A stretch of DNA of 64,000 nucleotides from Dictyobacter vulcani (GTDB lineage Bacteria; Chloroflexota; Ktedonobacteria; Ktedonobacterales; Ktedonobacteraceae): positions 248,001-312,000 of the forward strand of contig NZ_BKZW01000004.1 in the NCBI RefSeq assembly GCF_008974265.1. The letters are read 5' to 3'. Position 1 is the first letter of the stretch. Each line of letters opens with the position of its first letter. Made by a program: the position numbers and the translations under genes. Positions 55,835 through 64,000 of this stretch are shown here, in pieces. Under the pieces are notes generated by a model. That model had not been told where the DNA came from, made no database searches, and was given only the letters and a program-made list of their open reading frames with translations.

Positions 55835-58800
55835 ATGGAATCAACACAACTTCACGCATCGCCATTGTCTATCCAGCAGGCGCGTTTATGGGAATTCTAT
55901 CAGCAGAATGCGGTCTATCATGCGGTCAGCGTCCTTGAAGTGAATGGTCCGGTTGCGCTGGATACGCTGCAGCAGGCGATTGCGCGCGTGGTTGAGCGCA
56001 ACGAAATTTTGCGCACGGCATTCTCGGCCCTTCCAGGTATGGATGTGCCGATGCAGGTGGTGAATACGCCGAACTATGGCTATCAAATCATCATGCTTGA
56101 GCAGCTATCGCTGGTTGATCAACATGGCTTTATTGACAATATCGTGCGCCAGCTACGTAGCCAACCAGCCGATATTGGTCAGATGCCCGCTCTCCAATGC
56201 CATGTCTTAACCCTGAGTGCCAGGCAGCATATCCTGATTATCAGCTTGCCAGCTTTCTGTGCGGACCGTAAGACGCTACAGCTGCTGGCAGCCGAAATCC
56301 AGCAGGCCTATTACTACTTGCTGGCACCTGCCGCTGACAGCGAACAGGAAGAGGATGAGCTGCTCCAATATATCGACGTGTCGGCCTGGCAGAACGAGTT
56401 GCTCACCGATGAAGATGCTGCAGAGCATAGCCAGTTCTGGCAACACCTGGACCTGACCGCACTGGATAGCCTGACGATTCCAGGGGCCAGTGCCAGCAAC
56501 GCCGCCGATTTTCGACCCGCGAGCTATCAGATTTCCGTTCCGGATGCACTGACCACAAAACTGGAAGCCCTGGCCCGGGAATTACAGGCACCAGCCGAGC
56601 AGCTCCTGTTATCGGCCTGGTCGCTTTGCCTGTCCGCTTATACCAATCAGGAAGAGTTGATCGTCGGGGTAGGGAATGATGGACGCAACTATGAAGAGCT
56701 CGCCGCCGCCCTGGGACTCTACACACGCTTTGTCCCGCTACCAGCCGTGCTTGATGCCGAGGAGAGCTTTGCGCAGGTCGTGCGCCAGATCGGGGGCACC
56801 TATACCAATGCGCTGGAAGAGCAAAGCTATTTTGTCTGGCCAGAGCAGGCACAGCGCCAGCAATTACCACTGCAGTATACCTATCAGCAGGGGATTGCAT
56901 CCTATAGTCATGATAACGGCGAGCAGGGAGAGCCAGTGCAGTTTGTGTTGCGGGCCAGCTATCACTGCAGCGAGCCGTTTAGTCTGAAGCTAGAGGTAGT
57001 GCACGAGGCGGACAGCCTGAACCTGCAACTACACTATGCGGCCAACAGCTTTACACAGCAGCAGATCTGCGATCTTGCGCAGGCCTTCAGCACCATCTTT
57101 GAGGATGCACTGTCCCATCCCAACCAGCCGATCAAGAAGCTGCACCTGCTGCAGCCCAGCCAGGAGCAAGAGCTACGTGCGCAATTCCAGGGTGAGCGTG
57201 TCGAGTTTCCAGCGCTGACGCTGGTTGATCTGTTTGAGCAGCAGGTGGCCCATAATCCCACGGCCAATGCGGTTACGCACAATGAGCATACCCTGACCTA
57301 TGACGAGCTGAACCGCCGCGCGAACCAGGTCGCGCATGCCTTGCGGGCACAGGGCGTCGGGCATAATAGCGTGGTCGGACTCTGCGTGGAGCGCTCCGTT
57401 GAGATGCTGGTTGGTCTGCTGGGTATCCTCAAAGCGGGTGGTGCCTACATGGCCCTGGATGCGCAGTTGCCGCGCCAACGCCTGAATTATCAGTTGCAGG
57501 ATGCCCGGGTGACGGTTGTGCTGACGCAGCAGCATCTGAGTTCGCTCTTTATGGATTATCCCGTAGAGACCCTGTCCATCGAAGCCTTGCAGGAGCAGGA
57601 TGCCCCCGCCAGCTCCGAGGACGTACAGACCGCGATCCAGCTCTCAGATCTGGCCTATGTGATCTATACCTCGGGCTCAACCGGTAATCCCAAAGGTGTG
57701 CTGATCCAGCATGCGAATGTCAGCAATTATATTCAGTGTTTGCAGCAACGCCTGGACTGGCAGGCTGGCTGGCAGTTCGCGACCGTCTCGACACTGGCGG
57801 CGGATCTGGGTAACACGGTGATCTTTGGCTCACTGGTCTCCGGCGGCTGTCTGCATATTCTGGATTATGAGGTTGCGACCTCTGCTGCGCGCTGGCGCCA
57901 GTATCTGCGGCAGCAGCCCATCGATGTCCTGAAGATCGTGCCATCGCATCTGAGTGCCTTACTGGCAACCGACGCGGACGTGGATGCCGCGACGTGGATG
58001 CCGCGCCAGCAGTTGATTATGGGTGGAGAGGCCTTGAGCCGCACACTGATCGCACGGCTCATCGAAATGCAGGCTCCCTGCGAAATCATCAACCACTATG
58101 GTCCCACGGAATCCACGATCGGGGCGCTCTACAACCGTCTGGGCCACGTCGAGCAGATCGCGCAGGGTCCACAGGAGCGGATTGTGCCGATTGGTAAGCC
58201 GCTGGATAATCTCGCGGCTGTGATCCTCAATCGTGGTGGAAATATGGTGCCGGTTGGCGTGGTGGGTGAGCTGTATCTGGCCGGTGCAGGACTGGCACAG
58301 GGCTATCTCAATAAGCCGGAGCAGACGCAGGAGAAGTTTATCCTGAAGCGTTGGGGTGAGGACGAGTCCGTGCGCTATTATCGCACCGGCGACCTGGCAC
58401 GCTATCGGGCCGATGGCAAGATCGAGTTTGTCGGTCGCGCCGATACGCAGGTCAAGATCCGTGGTTTCCGCGTGGAACTCGGTGAGATTGAGCAGGCTTT
58501 GCAGCGACATCCACTGGTACAGGAAGGCGTGGTCCTGTTGCAAGAAGTCCAGCCCGACGAACAAAAACTCGCCGCCTATGTGGTCGCGACCCAGGGCACT
58601 ATTCTGGCCGAAAAAGAACTGAAGTCCTTCCTGCAGGAGCGCCTGCCGGCCTATATGCTGCCCAATAGCATCGTGCAACTGGCCGCCTTGCCCTTAACCT
58701 TAAATGGCAAGATTGATCGCAAGCAACTCAGCGCCCAGGAACCCATTAATAGCACCGCCAGCGCGTCCGAGCCCACGGAAAAGACCTATATCCGGCCCCG

Positions 58801-59874
58801 TGATCATGTGGAGATTCGCCTGGCTACGATCTGGTCCCAGATCCTCAATGTGCCGATAATCGGTGTGCTGGACGATTTCTTTGAGCTGGGAGGAAACTCG
58901 ATCATCGCGGTCCGCTTGATGTCCTTGATCCATAAAGAATTTGCCTGCGACCTGGCATTATCCGCTTTATTCAAACATCCGACCCTGGGAGCCTTTGCCC
59001 GGGTCCTGAGACAGGGCGTGGCGGAAGAGTCGTCCGCGATTATCGTGCCGCTGCAAACGCGTGGCGAGCACCTGCCGTTCTTCTGTGTGCATCCTTCCGG
59101 TGGAACTGTGTTCCGCTATCAGGCGTTTGCCCGGGCGCTGGGAACCGAGCAGCCCTTCTATGGATTGCAGTCGCCGGAGTATGAACTGGGGGCTTCGCGC
59201 TTAGAAGATATCGCCGCACAGTATGTCCAGGCCATCCAGGAGGTCCAGCCGTCTGGTCCCTATCAAATTGGGGCTGGTCGTTAGGTGGTGTGGTCGCCTT
59301 TGAGATTGCCCGGCAATTGATGCGCAAGGGAGAGAGCGTGGCCCTGCTGGCCCTGCTCGATAGTAGCCTGCCTCCTGCCTGCCAGGCAGAAGCAGGATCC
59401 TGCAACGCTGTGGTTGAGCAGATCGACGATCAGATGGTGGCCAGTATCCTGCGCGAAGAGGGTGCCCTGCAAATCAGTGACGAGGATCTTCAGCGTTCCA
59501 GTCCACAGGAGCAACTGACCCTGGCCTGGAAGCAAGCCAGACAGACGAATTTGCTGCCAGCCGATACTGGCTTTGAGCAATTCAAGCGCATCGCGTATAT
59601 CAACTGCCGTAACCTGTTAGCGGTCAAGCAGTATCAACCAGCCGTGTATAGCGGACCCATGGCCTTCTTCCGTTCAAGTGAGGTATTGGAGTTGTTTGCC
59701 GGGCAGCCCAATGCCCTGACTGGTGGCTGGGAGCGCCTGTGCCAGGCAGAGATTACGACCCATGTCGTACCAGGCAAGCATAGCGAGATGGTCGATGAAC
59801 CATATGTCCGCGAACTTGCGCGCCTGCTCTCGCTGGAACTGAGCACCCAATCGCAGAGCGTCCAGATCGTCTGA
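55835..59874 (+). CDS. NRPS-D: module 12 interface - A - T - thioesterase, predicted Asp and chain release
   Basis: About 1,346 residues, ATG 55835 after AAGGAG. The N-terminal condensation-like domain has LPAFCADRK in place of HHxxxDG at residues 137-145. The A domain (about 57215-58740) has STLAADLGNT and NHYGPTEST. The code DLTKIGHIGK matches Asp. The T domain has GGNSIIAV. The type I thioesterase (from about 59050) has FFCVHPSGGT, then the nucleophile motif. This reads GGWSLGG once one G is added to the G4 at 59270-59273, where the written frame ends. The catalytic His is in GKHSEMVDEPY. The product is probably released by hydrolysis or cyclisation; Thr8, Thr9 and the diamino side chain are possible nucleophiles. 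Confidence 0.9.
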
Positions 59875-59885
59875 GGTATTCTGCC

Positions 59886-60273
59886 GTACCGGCAGCGCTG
59901 GTCGTTAATACATTTCACTTAGCGCTATGTTGAGAGAAGGTTCGACGTGACCAGCAAGCCATGTGTACGTGGAGAGGGCGCCACACGCGGAGGCCGCCCT
60001 GCTGCGTTTGCTACAATGGTGGCATGATCATGAAGCAACCCATGCAAAAATGATCAAGAGAGATACAAATGGTAGGTTCGACCCTTTGGGTCGATTGTCT
60101 CCCCCACACGAACGCATTGCCTAACATGGCATAGCTTGCTCATGGTCAAGCAAGGATAGTATGCAGGGAACCAATCGACCCAAAGGGTCGAACCTCCTTT
60201 CGTTCATCTCCTCTAGGGATCAAACCGTCCCTGGGCTTAAGCGAAACGTATTGGCGACCAGCGCTGCCGGTAC
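59886..60273. repeat. Palindromic repeat element, copy R5
   Basis: The ends are GTACCGGCAGCGCTGGTCG and CGACCAGCGCTGCCGGTAC, a perfect 19-base inverted pair. The palindrome units are at 60072-60096 and 60173-60197 (the second ends CTCC instead of CTAC). Near the left end it has part of the second module (GTGGAGAGGGCGCCAC). It fills the gap between NRPS-D and the convergent HTH gene. Confidence 0.8.
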
Positions 60274-60289
60274 GCGTGATTTCCCCCTA

Positions 60290-61060
60290 CTATCCCTGCC
60301 AGAAAGAAGAAAGGAGTTGCACCTGTTTCTCACCCAGCGGCAGTTCCCAGACGACGCGGTTTGGGGCCAGGGATCTGGTCTGGACTTTCTGGAAACCTGC
60401 GCGGGCAGCGAGGTTATCTGATTCTCTGGTACTAGTAATAGTGTAGATCTTATCAATCAAGTATCCATTTTTTTGGAGTGATACTAACAAATGGAAGAGA
60501 TGAGAAACCAGGAGTCCAGCATAAAGATTTCTCAGGTGATGAGAAAGCAAGGGATCGATGGCGAGAACATCTATATAGAGATTGAAACTTTCAAGGCGGG
60601 TAAAAGGTAGAAAATCATGGATAGTAATATTACGTTCGACCTGCTCGCCGTGCAAAATTTTGTCCAGGAACGTATCTGTAAAGCGAAATAGGGAGAAATA
60701 GCCAACAACTTTACCATGCGCTTTTAGGGAATGAAAGGTGAATTCGCATTTCTGCTGAAAAGCGATACGCTCAGCAAGCGGCGTAATGAAATCTTTGCCA
60801 AAGGCACGAATCCCAATTTCCATCTCTTCTTGCTGATCAGCGGCGCTTGAAGCGCTGAACGTAATGTCCTGAAATTGTTCAAAAACAGTCTGCATAGAAA
60901 GGGCTAGCGCATCTATATCTCGTTTGGGGTAGACCCCCTGTTTCATTCCTGGAAGTACCACCTTATGGATAGTACCTTGCTTGACCTTACGGAAGAATGC
61001 TGCTCGGGAAAAACCTAGTTTTTGCTGTGCCTCCGAGGCAGTGTAGTATTGTTGGGGCAT
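60290..61060 (-). CDS. HTH plus acetyltransferase-like protein (putative regulator), copy 1
   Basis: This 256-residue protein starts QQYYTASEAQQKLGFSRAAF, an excisionase/MerR-like helix-turn-helix of the HTH_17 kind that probably covers residues 1-50, with VYPKRDIDALA as the wing. The rest (residues about 80-235) resembles a GNAT acyltransferase fold, sharing ITPLAERIAFQQK, VVGYFSLFRFT and HHLRNLYAGLL with the copies at 794-1366 and 61460-62251. The combination suggests a DNA-binding protein that senses or modifies a small molecule. It is divergently placed to copy 2, with 399 bases between. Its stop lies 17 bases from repeat R5. No specific function can be assigned. Confidence 0.78.
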   Translation of the reverse strand: MPQQYYTASEAQQKLGFSRAAFFRKVKQGTIHKVVLPGMKQGVYPKRDIDALALSMQTVFEQFQDITFSASSAADQQEEMEIGIRAFGKDFITPLAERIAFQQKCEFTFHSLKAHGKVVGYFSLFRFTDTFLDKILHGEQVERNITIHDFLPFTRLESFNLYIDVLAIDPLLSHHLRNLYAGLLVSHLFHLLVSLQKNGYLIDKIYTITSTRESDNLAARAGFQKVQTRSLAPNRVVWELPLGEKQVQLLSSFWQG

Positions 61061-61169
61061 ATCTAACTATGACTCCTTTAGGCATAAACCGGAATGTTTC
61101 CTGATACCCTTATTATATAGCATGAATGGGCTTTGCTGTACACATTAGAGATAATATCGTAGCTCTATT

Positions 61170-61206
<37 letters not shown>

Positions 61207-61393
61207 TTCTATAATATTACAGGAAAAACTCTTCTTTTTATAGATCAAAAGCTATTTATGCAGAACATTTTACCTGTATTCTGCATAAGTATTATATGTT
61301 ATTTCTGGCAAGATTGCACATTAGTCGGTACTCTGAGATCCAATGCTATCAAAAAGATTCTTGAGTAACTATAATTTTCGCGGATTGCAAAAG

Positions 61394-61422
61394 TTTACAA
61401 AGTCTCGGTGATATGTTATATT
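61394..61422 (+). promoter_or_regulatory. Promoter of HTH-acetyltransferase-like copy 2
   Basis: TTTACA at 61394-61399 and TATATT at 61417-61422 are 17 bases apart, 38 bases before the ATG at 61460. Confidence 0.55.
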
Positions 61423-61459
61423 TAGAGTGGTTAATCATAAGACAAGAAAGGCTGACGCC

Positions 61460-62251
61460 ATGGCAGATCAGTATTATACAGCATCTGAAGCGCAAGAACG
61501 GCTTGGGCTATCAAAAGCCATGTTTTTCCGCAAAGTGAAACAGGGTTTCATTCGAAAAGTCGTGCCGCCTGGCATGAAGCAGGGCGTTTATCCGCGCCGT
61601 GATATTGATGGCCTGGCGTTGTCGATGCAAATGCTCTTTGAGCAGGACCAGGGCATTACGTTCAGTCGTTCGATGATCGCTGATCAGGTTGAGGAATTAG
61701 AAATTGGTTCGCGGGCCTTTGGTCGTAATTTCATTACGCCATTGCCGGAACGTATTATTTTCCAGCAGAAAAATGAATTTACCTTTCATTCTCTTAAAGT
61801 TGAAGGAACTGTTGTCGGTTATATCTCGATGTTTTATTTTACTGACGAGGTGCTGGACCAGCTCCTGACGGGCAGGAAGATCGAGCGTGATATCAAAGTC
61901 AGCGATGTCCTGCCCTTCCCACGCCTTGAGCCTTTTACGATCTATATTGACGTGCTGGTCATTGATCCTGCGCTGAGTCGCCATCTGCGCACCCTCTATG
62001 CGGGCATTCTCGTTTCGCGGTTCGCGGACCTGCTGTTGCACTTACGCAGTAATGGCTATCTCTTTGATAAGATCTATACCGTGACCTCTTCGAGTGCGGG
62101 CGAAAAGCTGGTGAGCAAAATTGGCTTTGAAAAATTAGAGCATAAATCACTGGTGCCCGCCAGAAAAGCCTTTGTGGCCGCCTTTGATCCTGAGCATATC
62201 CAGGTACTGCAAACCAGGCAACGGAAGGTCCTGGGCTTCGCGCGTCGTTAA
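61460..62251 (+). CDS. HTH plus acetyltransferase-like protein (putative regulator), copy 2
   Basis: About 263 residues, starting ADQYYTASEAQERLGLSKAM. The frame extends upstream to 61427, but ATG 61460 aligns exactly with the start of copy 1 and has AAAGG eight bases before it. The domain layout is the same as copy 1: an N-terminal helix-turn-helix with VYPRRDIDGLA, then the acyltransferase-like part with ITPLPERIIFQQK, TIYIDVLVIDP and RHLRTLYAGIL. It is transcribed toward the acyl-AMP ligase gene, 233 bases upstream of it. Two complete copies plus a truncated third copy near the left edge suggest a lineage-specific family linked to this locus. Confidence 0.78.
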   Translation: MADQYYTASEAQERLGLSKAMFFRKVKQGFIRKVVPPGMKQGVYPRRDIDGLALSMQMLFEQDQGITFSRSMIADQVEELEIGSRAFGRNFITPLPERIIFQQKNEFTFHSLKVEGTVVGYISMFYFTDEVLDQLLTGRKIERDIKVSDVLPFPRLEPFTIYIDVLVIDPALSRHLRTLYAGILVSRFADLLLHLRSNGYLFDKIYTVTSSSAGEKLVSKIGFEKLEHKSLVPARKAFVAAFDPEHIQVLQTRQRKVLGFARR

Positions 62252-62484
62252 CGATTAGCATGGTAGCAAAGATACTATCATGCCAATCTATTGTGCGGAC
62301 GCGAAAATTACTCTGGCACATGTGAAAATATGCTCTTTCCACATAATACTCTCTGCCCCATGCAACGCTTATAATCATATAGTACAACAATGCACAAAGT
62401 TCTAGCGTGTTGCGCTAAACGACTTTATCTGCATGTCTAATCTTGCTATTGACCTTGCAAAACTGCATGGGTAAGGAGCTGAGC

Positions 62485-64000
62485 ATGAGCCAGACGATGA
62501 CTTCTACAACTGTGGAAGTACATACTATTGTTGACCTACTACAGTTGCGTGCACGAGAAAATCCATTTAGTGCTGCATATACTTTTCTACGTTATGGCGA
62601 TACCGCGAGTGAGAGTATCAATTATTTGCAGCTGGATACCAGAGCACGTGCGATTAGCAATCTACTACGTCACCATGGTGGAGAGGGCAAGCAGGTTCTT
62701 TTGCTCTATCCTTCGGGCATCGATTATATGGCGGGCTACTTTGGCTGTTTGTATGCCGGTGCCGCCGCCATCCCGGCCTATCCCCCTCATTCACAACGCG
62801 CCCTCCCACGCATCCAGGCGATTGTGGAGGATGCCAGCGCCTCAATCGTATTAACAACATCGGCGGTTTTGAATAAAGTGCAGCAGTGGACCGCGAATGT
62901 GGCGGGCCTGACGCACCTGACATGGTTGGCGACCGATAGCATTGATGAGTCGACGGCCGACGCCTGGGTGGCACCGGAGATTGACGGCGAATCGCTGGCC
63001 TTCCTGCAATATACTTCTGGCTCGACCTCGACACCCAAAGGGGTGATGGTCAGTCACAACAATCTACTGCATAACCTCTCAATGCTCCATGACCAGTTCG
63101 GTATCGACGCCAATTCGGTCGGTGTATCCTGGCTGCCTATTTTTCATGATATGGGCTTGATTGCTGGTATGCTATTGCCCCTCTATGGAAATATTCCCTC
63201 TGTATTCATGACCCCGGCTGATTTTCTCCAGCGGCCGTTGCGCTGGCTCCAGGCCATCACCGAGTATAAAGGTACCTATAGCTGCGCGCCAAACTTCGCC
63301 TATGAATTGTGTCTGCGCCGCATCGGGGCAAATGATATGGAAGAACTGGACCTGAGTTCCTGGAAGGTGGCGCTGAATGGAGCCGAGCCGATCCGCGCCG
63401 AGACCCTGCATCGCTTTACGAAAACCTTTGCCAGTTGTGGCTTCCGTCCCACGAGTTTTATGCCGGGCTTTGGTCTGGCCGAAAATACCTTGATGGTCAG
63501 TGGCGAGCCGCTGGACGCCGTACCCTATATTAAGAACATCAGTCGCGCTGCCCTGGAAGAGAACCTGATTGTTCCTGCCAGTGGCGCGATCGACGATGTC
63601 CAGCAACTGGTGGGCTGTGGAGCCGCCGTACGCTCAAAAGATGTCGAGATTGTGATCGTCAATCCCGACACCCTGGAAGCCTGTAAGCCCGAAGAGGTTG
63701 GCGAGATCTGGATCTCGGGTCCCAGCGTTGCTCAGGGCTACTGGCAGCGGCCAGAAGAGACCGCGCGCACCATGCAGGCCCATCTGGTTACCGGCGAAGG
63801 ACCCTTCTTACGCACCGGTGATCTTGGTGCCTATCAGGACGGACATCTTTTTGTCACCGGCCGTCTCAAAGACCTGATTATCCTGGGTGGACGCAATTAC
63901 TATCCACAGGATATTGAGCAGACCGTAGAGATGAGCCATCCAGCGCTCCGTCCCGGCTGTAGTGTGGCCTTTTCCGTTGAGTATGACGACGAAGAGCGCC
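62485..64000 (+). CDS. Fatty acyl-AMP ligase (FAAL), cut by the right edge
   Basis: The start ATG at 62485 has AAGGAG upstream. The 505 codons present cover most of an acyl-AMP-forming enzyme: LLYPSGIDYMAGYFGCLYAG, the P-loop YTSGSTSTPKGVMVSH, VSWLPIFHDMGLIAGML, ALNGAEPIR, FMPGFGLAENTLMVSG and LRTGDLG. The hinge GRLKDLIILGGRNYYPQDIE is also present. The FHDMGLI and GFGLAENTL motifs, with the FAAL-type insertion before the hinge, separate it from acyl-CoA synthetases. FAALs activate fatty acids as adenylates and load a carrier without CoA, starting lipopeptides. It has no visible frameshift. It may continue into an ACP and C domain beyond 64000. Confidence 0.9.
   Translation, partial: MSQTMTSTTVEVHTIVDLLQLRARENPFSAAYTFLRYGDTASESINYLQLDTRARAISNLLRHHGGEGKQVLLLYPSGIDYMAGYFGCLYAGAAAIPAYPPHSQRALPRIQAIVEDASASIVLTTSAVLNKVQQWTANVAGLTHLTWLATDSIDESTADAWVAPEIDGESLAFLQYTSGSTSTPKGVMVSHNNLLHNLSMLHDQFGIDANSVGVSWLPIFHDMGLIAGMLLPLYGNIPSVFMTPADFLQRPLRWLQAITEYKGTYSCAPNFAYELCLRRIGANDMEELDLSSWKVALNGAEPIRAETLHRFTKTFASCGFRPTSFMPGFGLAENTLMVSGEPLDAVPYIKNISRAALEENLIVPASGAIDDVQQLVGCGAAVRSKDVEIVIVNPDTLEACKPEEVGEIWISGPSVAQGYWQRPEETARTMQAHLVTGEGPFLRTGDLGAYQDGHLFVTGRLKDLIILGGRNYYPQDIEQTVEMSHPALRPGCSVAFSVEYDDEER

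Overview
The window is dominated by one nonribosomal peptide synthetase (NRPS) locus, about 44.7 kb of plus-strand synthetase genes (15143-59874), framed by supply, regulatory and export genes. The DNA is moderately GC-rich. It has very large modular synthetases, a BTAD/ATPase regulator of the AfsR type, and several copies of a small helix-turn-helix plus acetyltransferase-like protein. Together these fit a sporulating, actinomycete-like Chloroflexota (Ktedonobacteria). That placement is inferred from gene style only; no rRNA or marker gene is present.

Layout. 1-4600: an MbtH-like NRPS partner, an acetyltransferase-like protein, a hypothetical protein and a D-Ala-D-Ala ligase, all on the minus strand, with repeat elements between them. 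4584-5931: an MFS exporter (minus). 6565-11218: a LuxR-type regulator and a supply block on the plus strand: SbnB-like dehydrogenase, type II thioesterase, Sfp-type phosphopantetheinyl transferase and SbnA-like PLP synthase. The SbnA/SbnB pair should make 2,3-diaminopropionate. 11744-12004: a stand-alone carrier protein. 12001-14114: the BTAD/AAA regulator (minus). 15143-59874: four synthetases, with a SyrP/TauD-like Fe(II)/2-oxoglutarate hydroxylase between the first and second. 60290-62251: two divergent paralogous HTH-acetyltransferase-like genes. 62485 to the right edge: a fatty acyl-AMP ligase, cut by the window.

Read in order, the synthetases give 12 modules. Specificity codes taken by eye suggest Asp, Leu-like, unassigned, D-Ala-like, Dab/Dap-like, Asn, Val, Thr, Thr, Gly, aromatic-like and Asp, then thioesterase release. 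Three modules (1, 6 and 12, reading Asp, Asn and Asp) carry an extra condensation-like domain that has lost the HHxxxDG catalytic motif and lies directly before the adenylation domain. With the free-standing hydroxylase this matches the interface-domain arrangement known for beta-hydroxyaspartate siderophores. The acyl-AMP ligase suggests the peptide is N-acylated. The best overall hypothesis is a beta-hydroxyaspartate-containing, diamino-acid-containing lipopeptide, possibly metal-binding.

Two cautions. About 36 single-base indels, almost all missing bases in G or C runs, split most of the large genes. Homologous reading continues on both sides of each, so I treat them as probable sequencing errors and annotate whole genes. 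Five copies of a mobile-looking palindromic repeat sit between operons, and a related palindrome has been duplicated in frame inside one adenylation domain.
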